Shown one piece after another: positions 1 through 6,247 of a stretch of DNA of 7,781 bases. Position 1 is the first letter of the stretch; each line of letters starts with the position of its first letter. The stretch spans positions 1 to 7,781 of the forward strand of contig JACDGO010000087.1 of the NCBI GenBank assembly GCA_013821585.1, in the 5' to 3' direction. The notes beneath the pieces were generated by a model. It had not been told where the DNA came from. It saw only the letters and a program-made list of their open reading frames with translations, and made no database searches. The stretch is from Sphingomonadaceae bacterium. Its GTDB lineage: Bacteria; Pseudomonadota; Alphaproteobacteria; Sphingomonadales; Sphingomonadaceae. The position numbers were made by a program, and so were the translations under genes.

Positions 1-634
1 CCTGGTCGCCGTCCAGCCAGACGAGCGTATGGCGTTGTGCATCTTCGACGGAGACGGGCGTGCCGTTGGCGCGCAAATAGCTGTCGGCGGCGAACGGCAT
101 GATATGCAGCGTACCGACACGCTGAACGATCAGGTTCGGGTTCGTCGGCTTGACCAACTGGACGGCGATATCGACATCGCGAAACAGCACGTCGGGCGTC
201 GTCATTTCGCAGCGCAGGTTGATCTGGATGTCGGCGTTCTCCTCGCGAAAGGCGACGACGCGCGGCACTAGCCAGAAGGTGCCGAGCCCCTCGGTGACGG
301 CAATCTTGATCTGGGTGTCGCGTACGGCCGCGGCGCCGATCTGAACGCGCTCGGCGGTCTTGCCCAGCGCGCGCATCTCACGCGCGATTGAAACCAGTTC
401 GCTTCCGTCCTGCGTCAAGCGCACGCCCTCAACGCTCCGCTCGATCAATTGCCCTCCGATCTGGCACTCCAGCCGGTCGATCTTGGTGCGCAGCGTGTTG
501 AGCGAAACCCCGGCGACGAGCGCGGCCGAGCGAAAACTCCCGGATTCGGCGAGCACGAGCAGCAGTCGCAGATGATCCCACGACAAACGGTCAAGCGGCG
601 CGGCGCGGCGCGGTTGCTGTGCCAAAACCTGCAT
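1..634 (-). CDS. LysR-family transcriptional regulator (C-terminus off the window)
   Basis: The minus strand reads open from an ATG at 634-632 to the left edge, giving about 211 residues beginning MQVLAQQPRR. Residues ~18-76 form a LysR winged helix-turn-helix: LSWDHLRLLLVLAESGSF, then SAALVAGVSLNTLRTKIDRL as the recognition region, then ERSVEGVRLTQDG as the wing. A linker helix follows. From about residue 97 the sequence (IKIAVTEGLGTFWLVPRVV) is the start of the periplasmic-binding-protein-like effector domain. LysR proteins are usually ~300 aa, so roughly a third is missing beyond the window. The ATG has no good Shine-Dalgarno; an in-frame GTG at 679-677 is a possible alternative start but would add residues before a normal-looking N-terminus. 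It is divergent from the acyltransferase at 730, the classic LysR layout, so it may regulate that gene and itself. The effector cannot be told from the sequence. Confidence 0.9.
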   Translation of the reverse strand, partial: MQVLAQQPRRAAPLDRLSWDHLRLLLVLAESGSFRSAALVAGVSLNTLRTKIDRLECQIGGQLIERSVEGVRLTQDGSELVSIAREMRALGKTAERVQIGAAAVRDTQIKIAVTEGLGTFWLVPRVVAFREENADIQINLRCEMTTPDVLFRDVDIAVQLVKPTNPNLIVQRVGTLHIMPFAADSYLRANGTPVSVEDAQRHTLVWLDGDQ

Positions 635-729
635 AGCCGGTTGCAGACTTTGGACAACGTTCCTGCGGGAATTAATCACTAAGTATTTCCCCGAAACGGA
701 CACTCTTTTGCCCGGGAAAGGACGACATC
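635..729. promoter_or_regulatory. Divergent promoter/operator region between the LysR gene and the acyltransferase
   Basis: This 95-bp gap between two diverging genes is more AT-rich than its surroundings, as expected for a shared control region. It contains a dyad, GTTG-N11-CAAC (640-658), and a smaller one, TTA-N5-TAA (672-682); either could be a LysR-protein site, but neither is a clean T-N11-A LysR box. A weak -35-like TTGGAC lies at 650-655, with no convincing -10 at the right distance. On the plus side the ribosome binding site AAAGGA (717-722) sits 7 bases before the ATG at 730, which fixes that start. Specific promoter elements are guesses; the regulatory role is inferred from gene orientation. 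Confidence 0.4.
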
Positions 730-1941
730 ATGACTGTCATCGACAGACTAGCGACAGAAAGGATCAGCTACAAGTCCGTTGCGTTCAACGAGCGCTTCGA
801 AGCGCTTATCGAGCGGCGCGGCCATCGTGAATATTTCGACTCGCGAGCGGTCGGTATTGAGGAGGCGCGCTTCTTGGCGCGCAAGCTCCGGCGTGTCCTG
901 GGCGCGGTCGCCGACGACGCAGCGCTGGCGCGCGTCCTCGCGCACAACCCGGAAGTTCTCAGGGTCGTCGATCGCGGACCAGAGCGCGATTCGCCTTTTC
1001 TCGCCTATCTGCCGCTCAACGCCGCCGGACTCGATGCACTGACCGAGGGTCGTCTGAACCGGCGCGATCCCGACACGGCGCTGCTCTGCCGTGCGAACGA
1101 GCTGCCAGCCGCGCTTTACATCTGGTGCCTTTATTCGCCCGGCAGCTTCATTCCCGCAATTTCGGCGATCGCCGCGCATTTTCAGAAGATCGCGCCCGAA
1201 GGCGTGCCGCTGTTCACGAGCGCAGCCAATTCTCCTGCCGCGCGCCTGTTCGCATCGCTCGGTTTTGAGTCGGCGCAGGACCATTACCCGCGAGCGGCGG
1301 AGGACGTGCTCGTCGTGTTTCGCGCGCGTCGTACTGCAAAGCGGCCAGCGCCGCCCTCACGCATCACAACCCGGGTCAGCCGCACTATTGAGGATGTCAT
1401 GAAGGTCTTCACGATTCGCGCGGCGGCCTACATGCACGAGCAGGACTGCCCCTATGATGAGGAGTTCGACGGCAACGACTTTTGCGCCGCCCATATCCTC
1501 GCGGAGGTGAACGGCGAGCCCGCCGGCTGCATCCGCGTGCGCTTCTTCGGCGATTTCGTGAAGATCGAGCGGCTCGCCGTGCGCCATGAGTTCCGCGGCG
1601 ACGGGCTCGCCATACGACTCGCCCGCGCGGCGATGGACTATGCGCGGAAAAAGGGTTTTCGTCGCGGCTATGGTCATGCCAGCCGCGCGTTGATCCCGTT
1701 CTGGACGCGGCTCGGATATACCGCGATTCCGGGGCGGCCCTCCTTCATCTTTTCCGGCATCGAGTATTTCGAGATGGTTGGAGACCTCGATCCGCCTAGC
1801 GAAGTCGTTGCGATCGGCCTGCCGCCGCATATCCTGATCCGGCCGGAAGGCGCGTGGGACGAGCCCGGACCGCTCGACCGCTCGGCGGGGCGCGGAGTCG
1901 ATGCGGCGGCAAGCCGCGAACTCCGGCAGGCGAGCGCCTGA
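730..1941 (+). CDS. GNAT-superfamily acyltransferase with two GNAT-like halves
   Basis: The 403-aa protein begins at an ATG with a good Shine-Dalgarno (AAAGGA, 7-bp spacer). The C-terminal half (~220-355) carries a recognisable GNAT core: a beta strand with AAHILAEVNGEPAGCIRVRF (254-273), then KIERLAVRHEFRGDGLA (278-294), which contains the R-G-D-G-L-A acyl-CoA pyrophosphate loop, and FWTRLGYTAI (324-333) as motif B. The N-terminal half (~85-200) looks like a second, degenerate copy: it keeps a motif-B-like LFTSAANSPAARLFASLGFE (161-180) but shows no clear acyl-CoA loop. The last ~50 residues are low-complexity and charged. The substrate is unknown. The DEEFDGNDF...AHILAE pattern and the terminal IEYFEMVGDL also recall N-acyl amino acid synthases (FeeM-like), which share the fold; this is a weak alternative. 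It is probably controlled by the divergent LysR protein. It ends 57 bp before crtY, so it could be cotranscribed with the carotenoid genes, but nothing shows a functional link. Confidence 0.8.
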   Translation: MTVIDRLATERISYKSVAFNERFEALIERRGHREYFDSRAVGIEEARFLARKLRRVLGAVADDAALARVLAHNPEVLRVVDRGPERDSPFLAYLPLNAAGLDALTEGRLNRRDPDTALLCRANELPAALYIWCLYSPGSFIPAISAIAAHFQKIAPEGVPLFTSAANSPAARLFASLGFESAQDHYPRAAEDVLVVFRARRTAKRPAPPSRITTRVSRTIEDVMKVFTIRAAAYMHEQDCPYDEEFDGNDFCAAHILAEVNGEPAGCIRVRFFGDFVKIERLAVRHEFRGDGLAIRLARAAMDYARKKGFRRGYGHASRALIPFWTRLGYTAIPGRPSFIFSGIEYFEMVGDLDPPSEVVAIGLPPHILIRPEGAWDEPGPLDRSAGRGVDAAASRELRQASA

Positions 1942-1998
1942 CGCCCGCGCTAATCGGGCTGCGCCTGCGGGGATGTTCTGCCATAGGCTGCGGCGACT

Positions 1999-3144
1999 AT
2001 GGCCGCCGCCGACACTTGCGATCTCGCCATCCTCGGCGGCGGGCTTTCGGGCGGACTGATCGCGCTCGCCTTCGCGACGCTGCGGCCAGACGTGTCGGTG
2101 TACGTGGTCGAGGCGGGCGCGCGGATCGGCGGCAACCACATCTGGTCGTTCTTCGACAGCGACGTATCCGAGGACGCGCGCTGGCTGGTCGAGCCGCTTA
2201 TCTCGCACCGCTGGCCGGGCTATGACGTGGCTTTCCCCGCGCACCGGCGCGGCTTCGCGCAAGGCTATAACGCGATCGAGTCCGAACAGTTCGACGCAGC
2301 GGTTCGCGCACGTGTCCCCGATATCGTCCGCGGCGAAGTCGCGGACCATGACGTGACGCGCGTCACCCTGAGGGGCGGCCGGACGATCGCCGCGGGAGCC
2401 GTCATCGACGCGCGCGGCGGGGGCGATCTCTCGACGCTCGATTGCGGCTGGCAGAAGTTCGTCGGGCAGCTGCTGACCGTCGAGGGCGGCCACGGCGTCG
2501 CGCTGCCGGCGGTGATGGACGCGACAGTCGAGCAAGTCGACGGCTATCGCTTCGTCTATCTGCTGCCGTTCGACGACGCCCGCGTGTTCGTCGAGGACAC
2601 CTATTACAGCGACGGGCCCGATCTCGACGTGGCGGCGGTGCGCGCGCGGATCGACGCCTATGCGACCGTGCGCGGCTGGCGCGTGACAGCACGGGGCCGC
2701 GAGGAGACGGGTGTGCTCCCGGTCGTGATCGGCGGCGACTTCGACGCCTATTGGCGATCGACCGGCGACGGCTTCGCCAAGGCGGGCGTGCGCGCCGGAC
2801 TGTTCCATCCGCTGACCAGTTATTCTCTCCCCAGGGCTGTCGACTTCGCGCTTCATCTCGCGCGACAGGAGCGGATCGATGGGGCGAGCCTCGCCCTCGC
2901 GTCATACGCCTATGCGCGCGCGAACTGGAAGGCAGGCGGCTTCTACCGGATGCTGTCGAAGATGCTGTTCCGCGCCGCCGATCCGCCCGCGCGCTATCGC
3001 GTGCTCGAACGATTCTATCGGCTGAGCCCCGTCCTTATCGCCCGTTTCTATGCGGGCGGATCGACGTTAGGGGACCGCATGCGCATCCTCGCAGGAAAGC
3101 CGCCGGTGCCAATCGGCCGCGCATTGAAGGCGCTCGCGGGGTGA
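1999..3144 (+). CDS. crtY: Lycopene beta-cyclase CrtY
   Basis: The 381-aa flavoprotein would cyclise the ends of lycopene to give beta-carotene at the inner membrane. Residues 9-19 (LAILGGGLSGG) are the N-terminal Rossmann dinucleotide-binding loop, with the ribose-binding acidic residue in VYVVEAG (35-40). The GGNHIWSFF segment (44-52) matches the conserved cyclase region after the FAD site. The C-terminus, with RFYAGGSTLGDRMRILAGKP and PPVPIGRALKAL, is typical of CrtY, and the length is normal for the family (~380-390). The start is decided by an in-frame TAG at 1984-1986, which leaves ATG 1999 as the first usable codon; its Shine-Dalgarno is poor. The gene's TGA overlaps the GTG of crtI by 4 bp. 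It is the first gene of the carotenoid block. A promoter in the 57-bp gap upstream was not recognised. Confidence 0.93.
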   Translation: MAAADTCDLAILGGGLSGGLIALAFATLRPDVSVYVVEAGARIGGNHIWSFFDSDVSEDARWLVEPLISHRWPGYDVAFPAHRRGFAQGYNAIESEQFDAAVRARVPDIVRGEVADHDVTRVTLRGGRTIAAGAVIDARGGGDLSTLDCGWQKFVGQLLTVEGGHGVALPAVMDATVEQVDGYRFVYLLPFDDARVFVEDTYYSDGPDLDVAAVRARIDAYATVRGWRVTARGREETGVLPVVIGGDFDAYWRSTGDGFAKAGVRAGLFHPLTSYSLPRAVDFALHLARQERIDGASLALASYAYARANWKAGGFYRMLSKMLFRAADPPARYRVLERFYRLSPVLIARFYAGGSTLGDRMRILAGKPPVPIGRALKALAG

Positions 3145-4622
3145 AAAGCGCGATCGTCATCGGCAGCGGCTTCGGCGGCCTCGCGCTCGGCATTCGCCTG
3201 CAATCGGCGGGCGTCGCGACGACGATCGTCGAGGCGCGCGACAAGCCGGGCGGCCGCGCCTATTATTGGGAGCGCGACGGCTTCGTGTTCGACGCGGGGC
3301 CGACCGTCGTCACCGACCCCAATTGCCTGAAGGAGCTGTGGGCGCTGGCTGGCCGCGACATGGCCGACGACGTAACCTTGCTGCCGATCACGCCCTTCTA
3401 CCGCCTCAACTGGCCCGACGGGACGAGCTTCGACTATTCGAACGACGAGCCCTCGCTGCACGCCGAGATCGCGAAGCTGAACCCGGAGGATGTCGCCGGC
3501 TATGCGAAGTTCCTTGAATACAGCGCGGGCGTCTATCGCGAGGGCTATGAGAAACTTGGGCAAGTCGCGTTCCTCGACTTCGCGTCGATGATCCGCGCGG
3601 CGCCCGCGCTCGTGAAATATCAGGCCTGGCGCAGCGTCTATTCGATCGTGTCGAGCTTCGTGAAGTCGGAAAAACTGCGCGAGGCGCTGAGCTTTCACAC
3701 CCTCCTCGTCGGCGGCAACCCGATGACGACGAGCGCGATCTACGCGCTGATCCACAAGCTCGAGAAGGACGGCGGTGTATGGTTCGCCAAGGGCGGCACC
3801 AACCGCCTGATCGCAGGCATGGTCGCGCAGTTCGAGCGATTGGGCGGCACGCTCCGCCTCGGCGATCCGGTGGTCGAAATCGAGACATTGGGCGACCGCG
3901 CGACCGGCGTTCGCACCGCGAGCGGCTGGCGCGCCGACGCCGACGCGGTCGCATCAAACGCCGACGTCGTCCACAGCTATCGCGACCTGCTTTCGGGCTC
4001 CGCGCGCGGGCGGCGCGCGGGCGCGGCGCTTCAGCGCAAGCGCTTCTCGCCGTCGTTGTTCGTCGTGCATTTCGGGATCAAGGGGGGCTGGCCGGGCATC
4101 CCGCACCACATGATCCTGTTCGGCCCGCGCTACAAAGGGCTGCTCGCCGACATCTACGACCACGGCGTACTAAGCGCGGATTTCTCGCTCTATCTCCACC
4201 ATCCGACCGTCACCGACGCGTCGATGGCGCCCGAGGGTTGCTCGACCTTCTACGCGCTCGCGCCCGTGCCGCATCTGGGCAAATTCCCGGCCGACTGGGA
4301 CGGCGAGGTCGGTGAGACCTTCAAGAACCGCATCCTCGACGAGATCGAGCGGCGGCTGATCCCAGACCTTAGAAGCCGCATCGTGACCAGCTTTCACTAT
4401 GCCCCGACCGATTTCGGGCGCGACCTGAACGCGCATCTGGGGAGCGCGTTCAGCCTCGAGCCGCTGCTCACGCAAAGCGCGTGGTTCCGCGTCCACAACC
4501 GCGACGACCGCATCCCCAACCTCTATTTCACCGGCGCAGGGACACATCCGGGCGCGGGGATTCCAGGCGTGGTCGGGAGCGCGAAGGCGACCGCTGCGCT
4601 GATGCTGGAGGACCTGCGGTGA
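3141..4622 (+). CDS. crtI: Phytoene desaturase CrtI
   Basis: The 493-aa FAD enzyme introduces the conjugated double bonds that convert phytoene to lycopene (or neurosporene). It starts at GTG 3141, overlapping the crtY stop as GTGA; GAAGG at 3126-3130 may serve as ribosome binding site. The open frame extends far upstream inside crtY, but the FAD loop VIGSGFGGLALG falls at residues 6-17 of this start, exactly where CrtI proteins begin. EARDKPGGRAYYWERDGF and FDAGPTVVTDP follow, as in bacterial CrtI. The C-terminal desaturase signature (NLYFTGAGTHPGAGIPG, then GSAKATAA) lies at ~460-485. Length matches the family (~490-500), and no frame disruption is visible. Its stop codon shares one base with the next start (TGATG). 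It would act on the product of CrtB and feed CrtY. Confidence 0.95.
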   Translation: MKSAIVIGSGFGGLALGIRLQSAGVATTIVEARDKPGGRAYYWERDGFVFDAGPTVVTDPNCLKELWALAGRDMADDVTLLPITPFYRLNWPDGTSFDYSNDEPSLHAEIAKLNPEDVAGYAKFLEYSAGVYREGYEKLGQVAFLDFASMIRAAPALVKYQAWRSVYSIVSSFVKSEKLREALSFHTLLVGGNPMTTSAIYALIHKLEKDGGVWFAKGGTNRLIAGMVAQFERLGGTLRLGDPVVEIETLGDRATGVRTASGWRADADAVASNADVVHSYRDLLSGSARGRRAGAALQRKRFSPSLFVVHFGIKGGWPGIPHHMILFGPRYKGLLADIYDHGVLSADFSLYLHHPTVTDASMAPEGCSTFYALAPVPHLGKFPADWDGEVGETFKNRILDEIERRLIPDLRSRIVTSFHYAPTDFGRDLNAHLGSAFSLEPLLTQSAWFRVHNRDDRIPNLYFTGAGTHPGAGIPGVVGSAKATAALMLEDLR

Positions 4623-5203
4623 TGCGCCGCGTCGCCGTCTATTGCGGTTCGGCGACGCCGGCCGATCCCCGTTACATCACCCTCGCCCGCGAGGTCGGGC
4701 GAACGCTCGCCGGGCGCGGGATCGGCGTCGTCTATGGCGGCGGGCGGCTCGGGCTGATGGGCGCGGTCGCGGACGCTGCGCTCGAAGCGGGCGGCGAGGT
4801 GATCGGCGTGATCCCCGAAGCGCTTGTCGGCGCGGAAGTCGCGCACCGCGGGCTGACAGAATTGCGCGTCGTGCCGGGAATGCACGAGCGCAAGCGCGCG
4901 TTCACCGACCTGTCCGACGGGTTCGTCACCATCCCCGGTGGAACGGGCACGATGGACGAATTGTGGGAGGCGATGAGCTGGGCGCAGCTCGGCTATCACG
5001 CAAAGCCGGTGGGGCTGCTCAACACGCTCGGCTTCTACGACGGGCTGATCGCGTTCGTCGATCATATGGCCAACGTCGGCTTCCTGCGCGCGCAGCACCG
5101 CGACATATTGATCGTCGACACCGCGATCGACGGGCTGCTCGCGCGAATGGCCGCATACCGCCCGCACACGACGATCCTTGCAATGAAGACCGAGGATTTG
5201 TGA
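4622..5203 (+). CDS. LOG/TIGR00730-family Rossmann protein (probable cytokinin-type nucleoside 5'-monophosphate phosphoribohydrolase)
   Basis: The 193-aa protein belongs to the LOG ('Lonely Guy') family. Members cleave the N-glycosidic bond of (modified) nucleoside 5'-monophosphates, releasing base and ribose 5-phosphate; bacterial members may act on AMP or modified adenine nucleotides. The family motifs are present in order: VAVYCGS (4-10), GGGRLGLMG (39-47), MHERK (87-91) and the signature PGGTGTMDE (105-113) with the catalytic Arg/Glu pair. Length is standard (~190). The start is well supported: ATG 4622 overlaps the crtI stop by 1 bp and has a strong Shine-Dalgarno GGAGGA (4607-4612), 9 bases upstream inside crtI. 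It lies between crtI and crtB and is coupled to both, so it should be coexpressed with carotenoid genes although no carotenoid reaction needs it. The substrate is not determined by sequence. Confidence 0.92.
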   Translation: MRRVAVYCGSATPADPRYITLAREVGRTLAGRGIGVVYGGGRLGLMGAVADAALEAGGEVIGVIPEALVGAEVAHRGLTELRVVPGMHERKRAFTDLSDGFVTIPGGTGTMDELWEAMSWAQLGYHAKPVGLLNTLGFYDGLIAFVDHMANVGFLRAQHRDILIVDTAIDGLLARMAAYRPHTTILAMKTEDL

Positions 5204-6112
5204 CGCGCGGCGATCTCGTCGCCGCCGCGCACGCGTCTATCGCGCGCGGCTCCAAGTCGTTCAGGTTCGCGAGCCAGTTGTTCGACAATCGAACGCGCGA
5301 GCGCGCGTGGCTGCTCTACGCCTGGTGCCGCGCGTGCGACGACATCGCCGACGGGCAGGATCATGGCGGCGCGCGTCGCGCATATCGGCGAACTGACCGA
5401 GAGCGCGCTCGCCGGCGAGATCACCGGCGAAGCGGCGTTCGACGCGCTCGGCGTCGTCGCGGCCGAATGCGCGATCCCGCGCGAATATGCGCGGGACGTG
5501 ATCGAGGGCTTCGCGCTCGACGCGGCCGGCTGGCGGCCGAGGAGCGAAGCGGACCTGTTGCGGTATTGCTATCATGTCGCGGGGGCGGTCGGGTGCATGA
5601 TGGCGGTGGTGATGGGCGTCGCGCCCGACGACCGCGACACGCTCGACCGCGCGAGCGACCTCGGCATCGCGTTCCAGCTCGCCAACATCGCGCGCGACCT
5701 GAGCGAGGACGACGCGGTCGGCCGCTGTTATCTTCCCGACGACTGGCTGAGCGAACTCGACCTTTCGGCGGGCGAGCACATGCGCCCGCCCTATCGCAAG
5801 CGCATGGGCGTGGTCGGCAAATGGCTTGCCGACCTCGCGGAGGATTATGAAGCGTCGGCGCGGATCGGCGCGGCGGTGTTGCCGTTTCGTAGCCGCTGGG
5901 CGGTGCTCGCCGCCGCCGGTATCTACGGCGGCATCGCGCGTGAGGTGCGCAAGCGCGGCAGCCACGCATGGGACCGGCGCGTGGTCACGACCAAGGCGCA
6001 AAAACTCGGCTGGGTGGCAAAGGCGTTCGGGCAGGCGGTGCTCAACCGGGCCAGCCCGGCGCCGCGCGAAAGGCTGTGGACGCGGGTGCGCGCCGCTCCT
6101 CCCCGAGCTTGA
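5200..6112 (+). pseudogene. crtB: Phytoene synthase CrtB, interrupted by a frameshift
   Basis: Phytoene synthase joins two GGPP into phytoene, the first committed carotenoid step. The gene starts at GTG 5200 (4-bp overlap with the LOG stop). In this frame it encodes ~57 residues of CrtB: ASIARGSKSFRFASQLF, then LLYAWCRACDDIADGQDHGG, which holds the first Asp-rich motif DDIAD (47-51). Homology then moves to the next frame near 5362-5377, resuming as ARVAHIGELTESALAGE and continuing to TGA 6110-6112. That part holds DVIEGFALD, RYCYHVAGAVGCMM and the second Asp-rich motif FQLANIARDLSEDD. The 5200 frame instead runs on as Arg-rich noncoding sequence to 5850. Both Asp-rich motifs bind Mg-diphosphate in this family, so neither fragment should be active alone. 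The rest of the gene is undamaged, which fits a recent lesion or a sequencing/assembly error. The final residues (AAPPRA) and the stop lie in the downstream repeat element. Confidence 0.88.
5362..5377 (+). other. Probable frame-switch site within crtB
   Basis: Up to about 5370 the frame of GTG 5200 gives family-like DIADGQDHGG; from about 5369 the frame of 5363 gives family-like ARVAHIGEL. Restoring one frame needs loss of one base or gain of two. In CrtB proteins I remember (Paracoccus, Pantoea) about a dozen residues separate the first Asp-rich segment DGQ from the next R-L/V-x-x-L helix; here only about four are left. A small deletion of 3n+2 bases in the GC-rich stretch is therefore as likely as a single-base error. 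Both frames remain open across the region, so stops do not narrow the site; only homology does. Confidence 0.7.
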
Positions 6113-6230
6113 CTCGGGGAGGGGGACCGCGCGAAGCGCGGCGGAGGGGCGGGGCGCAAAGCTCGCTTCGCTCGCGCCCCTCCACCATGCTTCGCATGGT
6201 CCCCCTCCCCTTCGCTTCGCGACGGGGAGG
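6098..6230. repeat. Nested inverted-repeat (cloverleaf-capable) GC-rich element
   Basis: The ~133-bp element starts with CCTCCCC and ends with its complement GGGGAGG. Left hairpin: CCTCCCCGAG (6098-6107) pairs with CTCGGGGAGG (6113-6122) around the loop CTTGA, which contains the crtB stop. Right hairpin: CCTCCCC (6204-6210) pairs with GGGGAGG (6224-6230), with TCGC-TTC-GCGA nested inside. Central fold: GGGGAGGGGGA (6116-6126) pairs with TCCCCCTCCCC (6200-6210) and encloses three arms: CCGCGC-GAA-GCGCGG (6127-6141), GGAGGGGCG/CGCCCCTCC (6143-6151 with 6175-6183) and CCATGC-TTC-GCATGG (6185-6199). Outer hairpins and central stem use the same bases, so they exclude each other. It encodes no protein and no target-site duplication is seen. 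From memory, similar sequences recur between genes in sphingomonads (REP/MITE-like); not verified. There is no T-tract, so a classical intrinsic terminator is unlikely, though the fold could hinder transcription or protect the mRNA 3' end. Confidence 0.85.
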
Positions 6231-6247
6231 ATTTCAGGGGGGAGCGC
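6231..6247 (+). promoter_or_regulatory. Ribosome binding region of thyA
   Basis: Only 17 bases separate the repeat from the thyA start. They contain the purine run AGGGGGGAG (6236-6244), whose AGGGG part lies 7 bases before the GTG at 6248, a strong Shine-Dalgarno that supports this start. No room is left for a -35/-10 pair outside the repeat, so the thyA promoter must lie inside the repeat or crtB, or thyA is read from upstream. Confidence 0.6.

Noticed and set aside
29..271. Small plus-strand open frames between 29 and 682
   Set aside because: They lie antisense to the LysR-family gene, whose helix-turn-helix and effector-domain sequence is clear on the minus strand.
1943..1959. Possible terminator hairpin GCCCG-N7-CGGGC after the acyltransferase gene
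   Set aside because: The stem is only 5 bp and no T-run follows, so chance in GC-rich DNA is as likely.
1942..1998. Separate promoter for crtY
   Set aside because: The 57-bp gap is GC-rich with no recognisable -35/-10 pair; a non-sigma70 promoter cannot be excluded, but nothing supports a call.
1357..2856. A 499-aa open frame on the minus strand
   Set aside because: It lies antisense to the well-supported acyltransferase and crtY genes, has an Arg/Ala/Asp-rich composition typical of GC-rich shadow frames, and shows no recognisable motif.
2442..3140. The upstream part of a 726-aa open frame that ends with CrtI
   Set aside because: The region codes for CrtY in another frame and is Arg-rich nonsense in this one; the CrtI FAD loop sits right after GTG 3141, so the long frame is only an upstream extension.
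6113..6230. CRISPR array or tandem repeat
   Set aside because: The repeated units are inverted arms of nested hairpins; there are no regular direct repeats or spacers.
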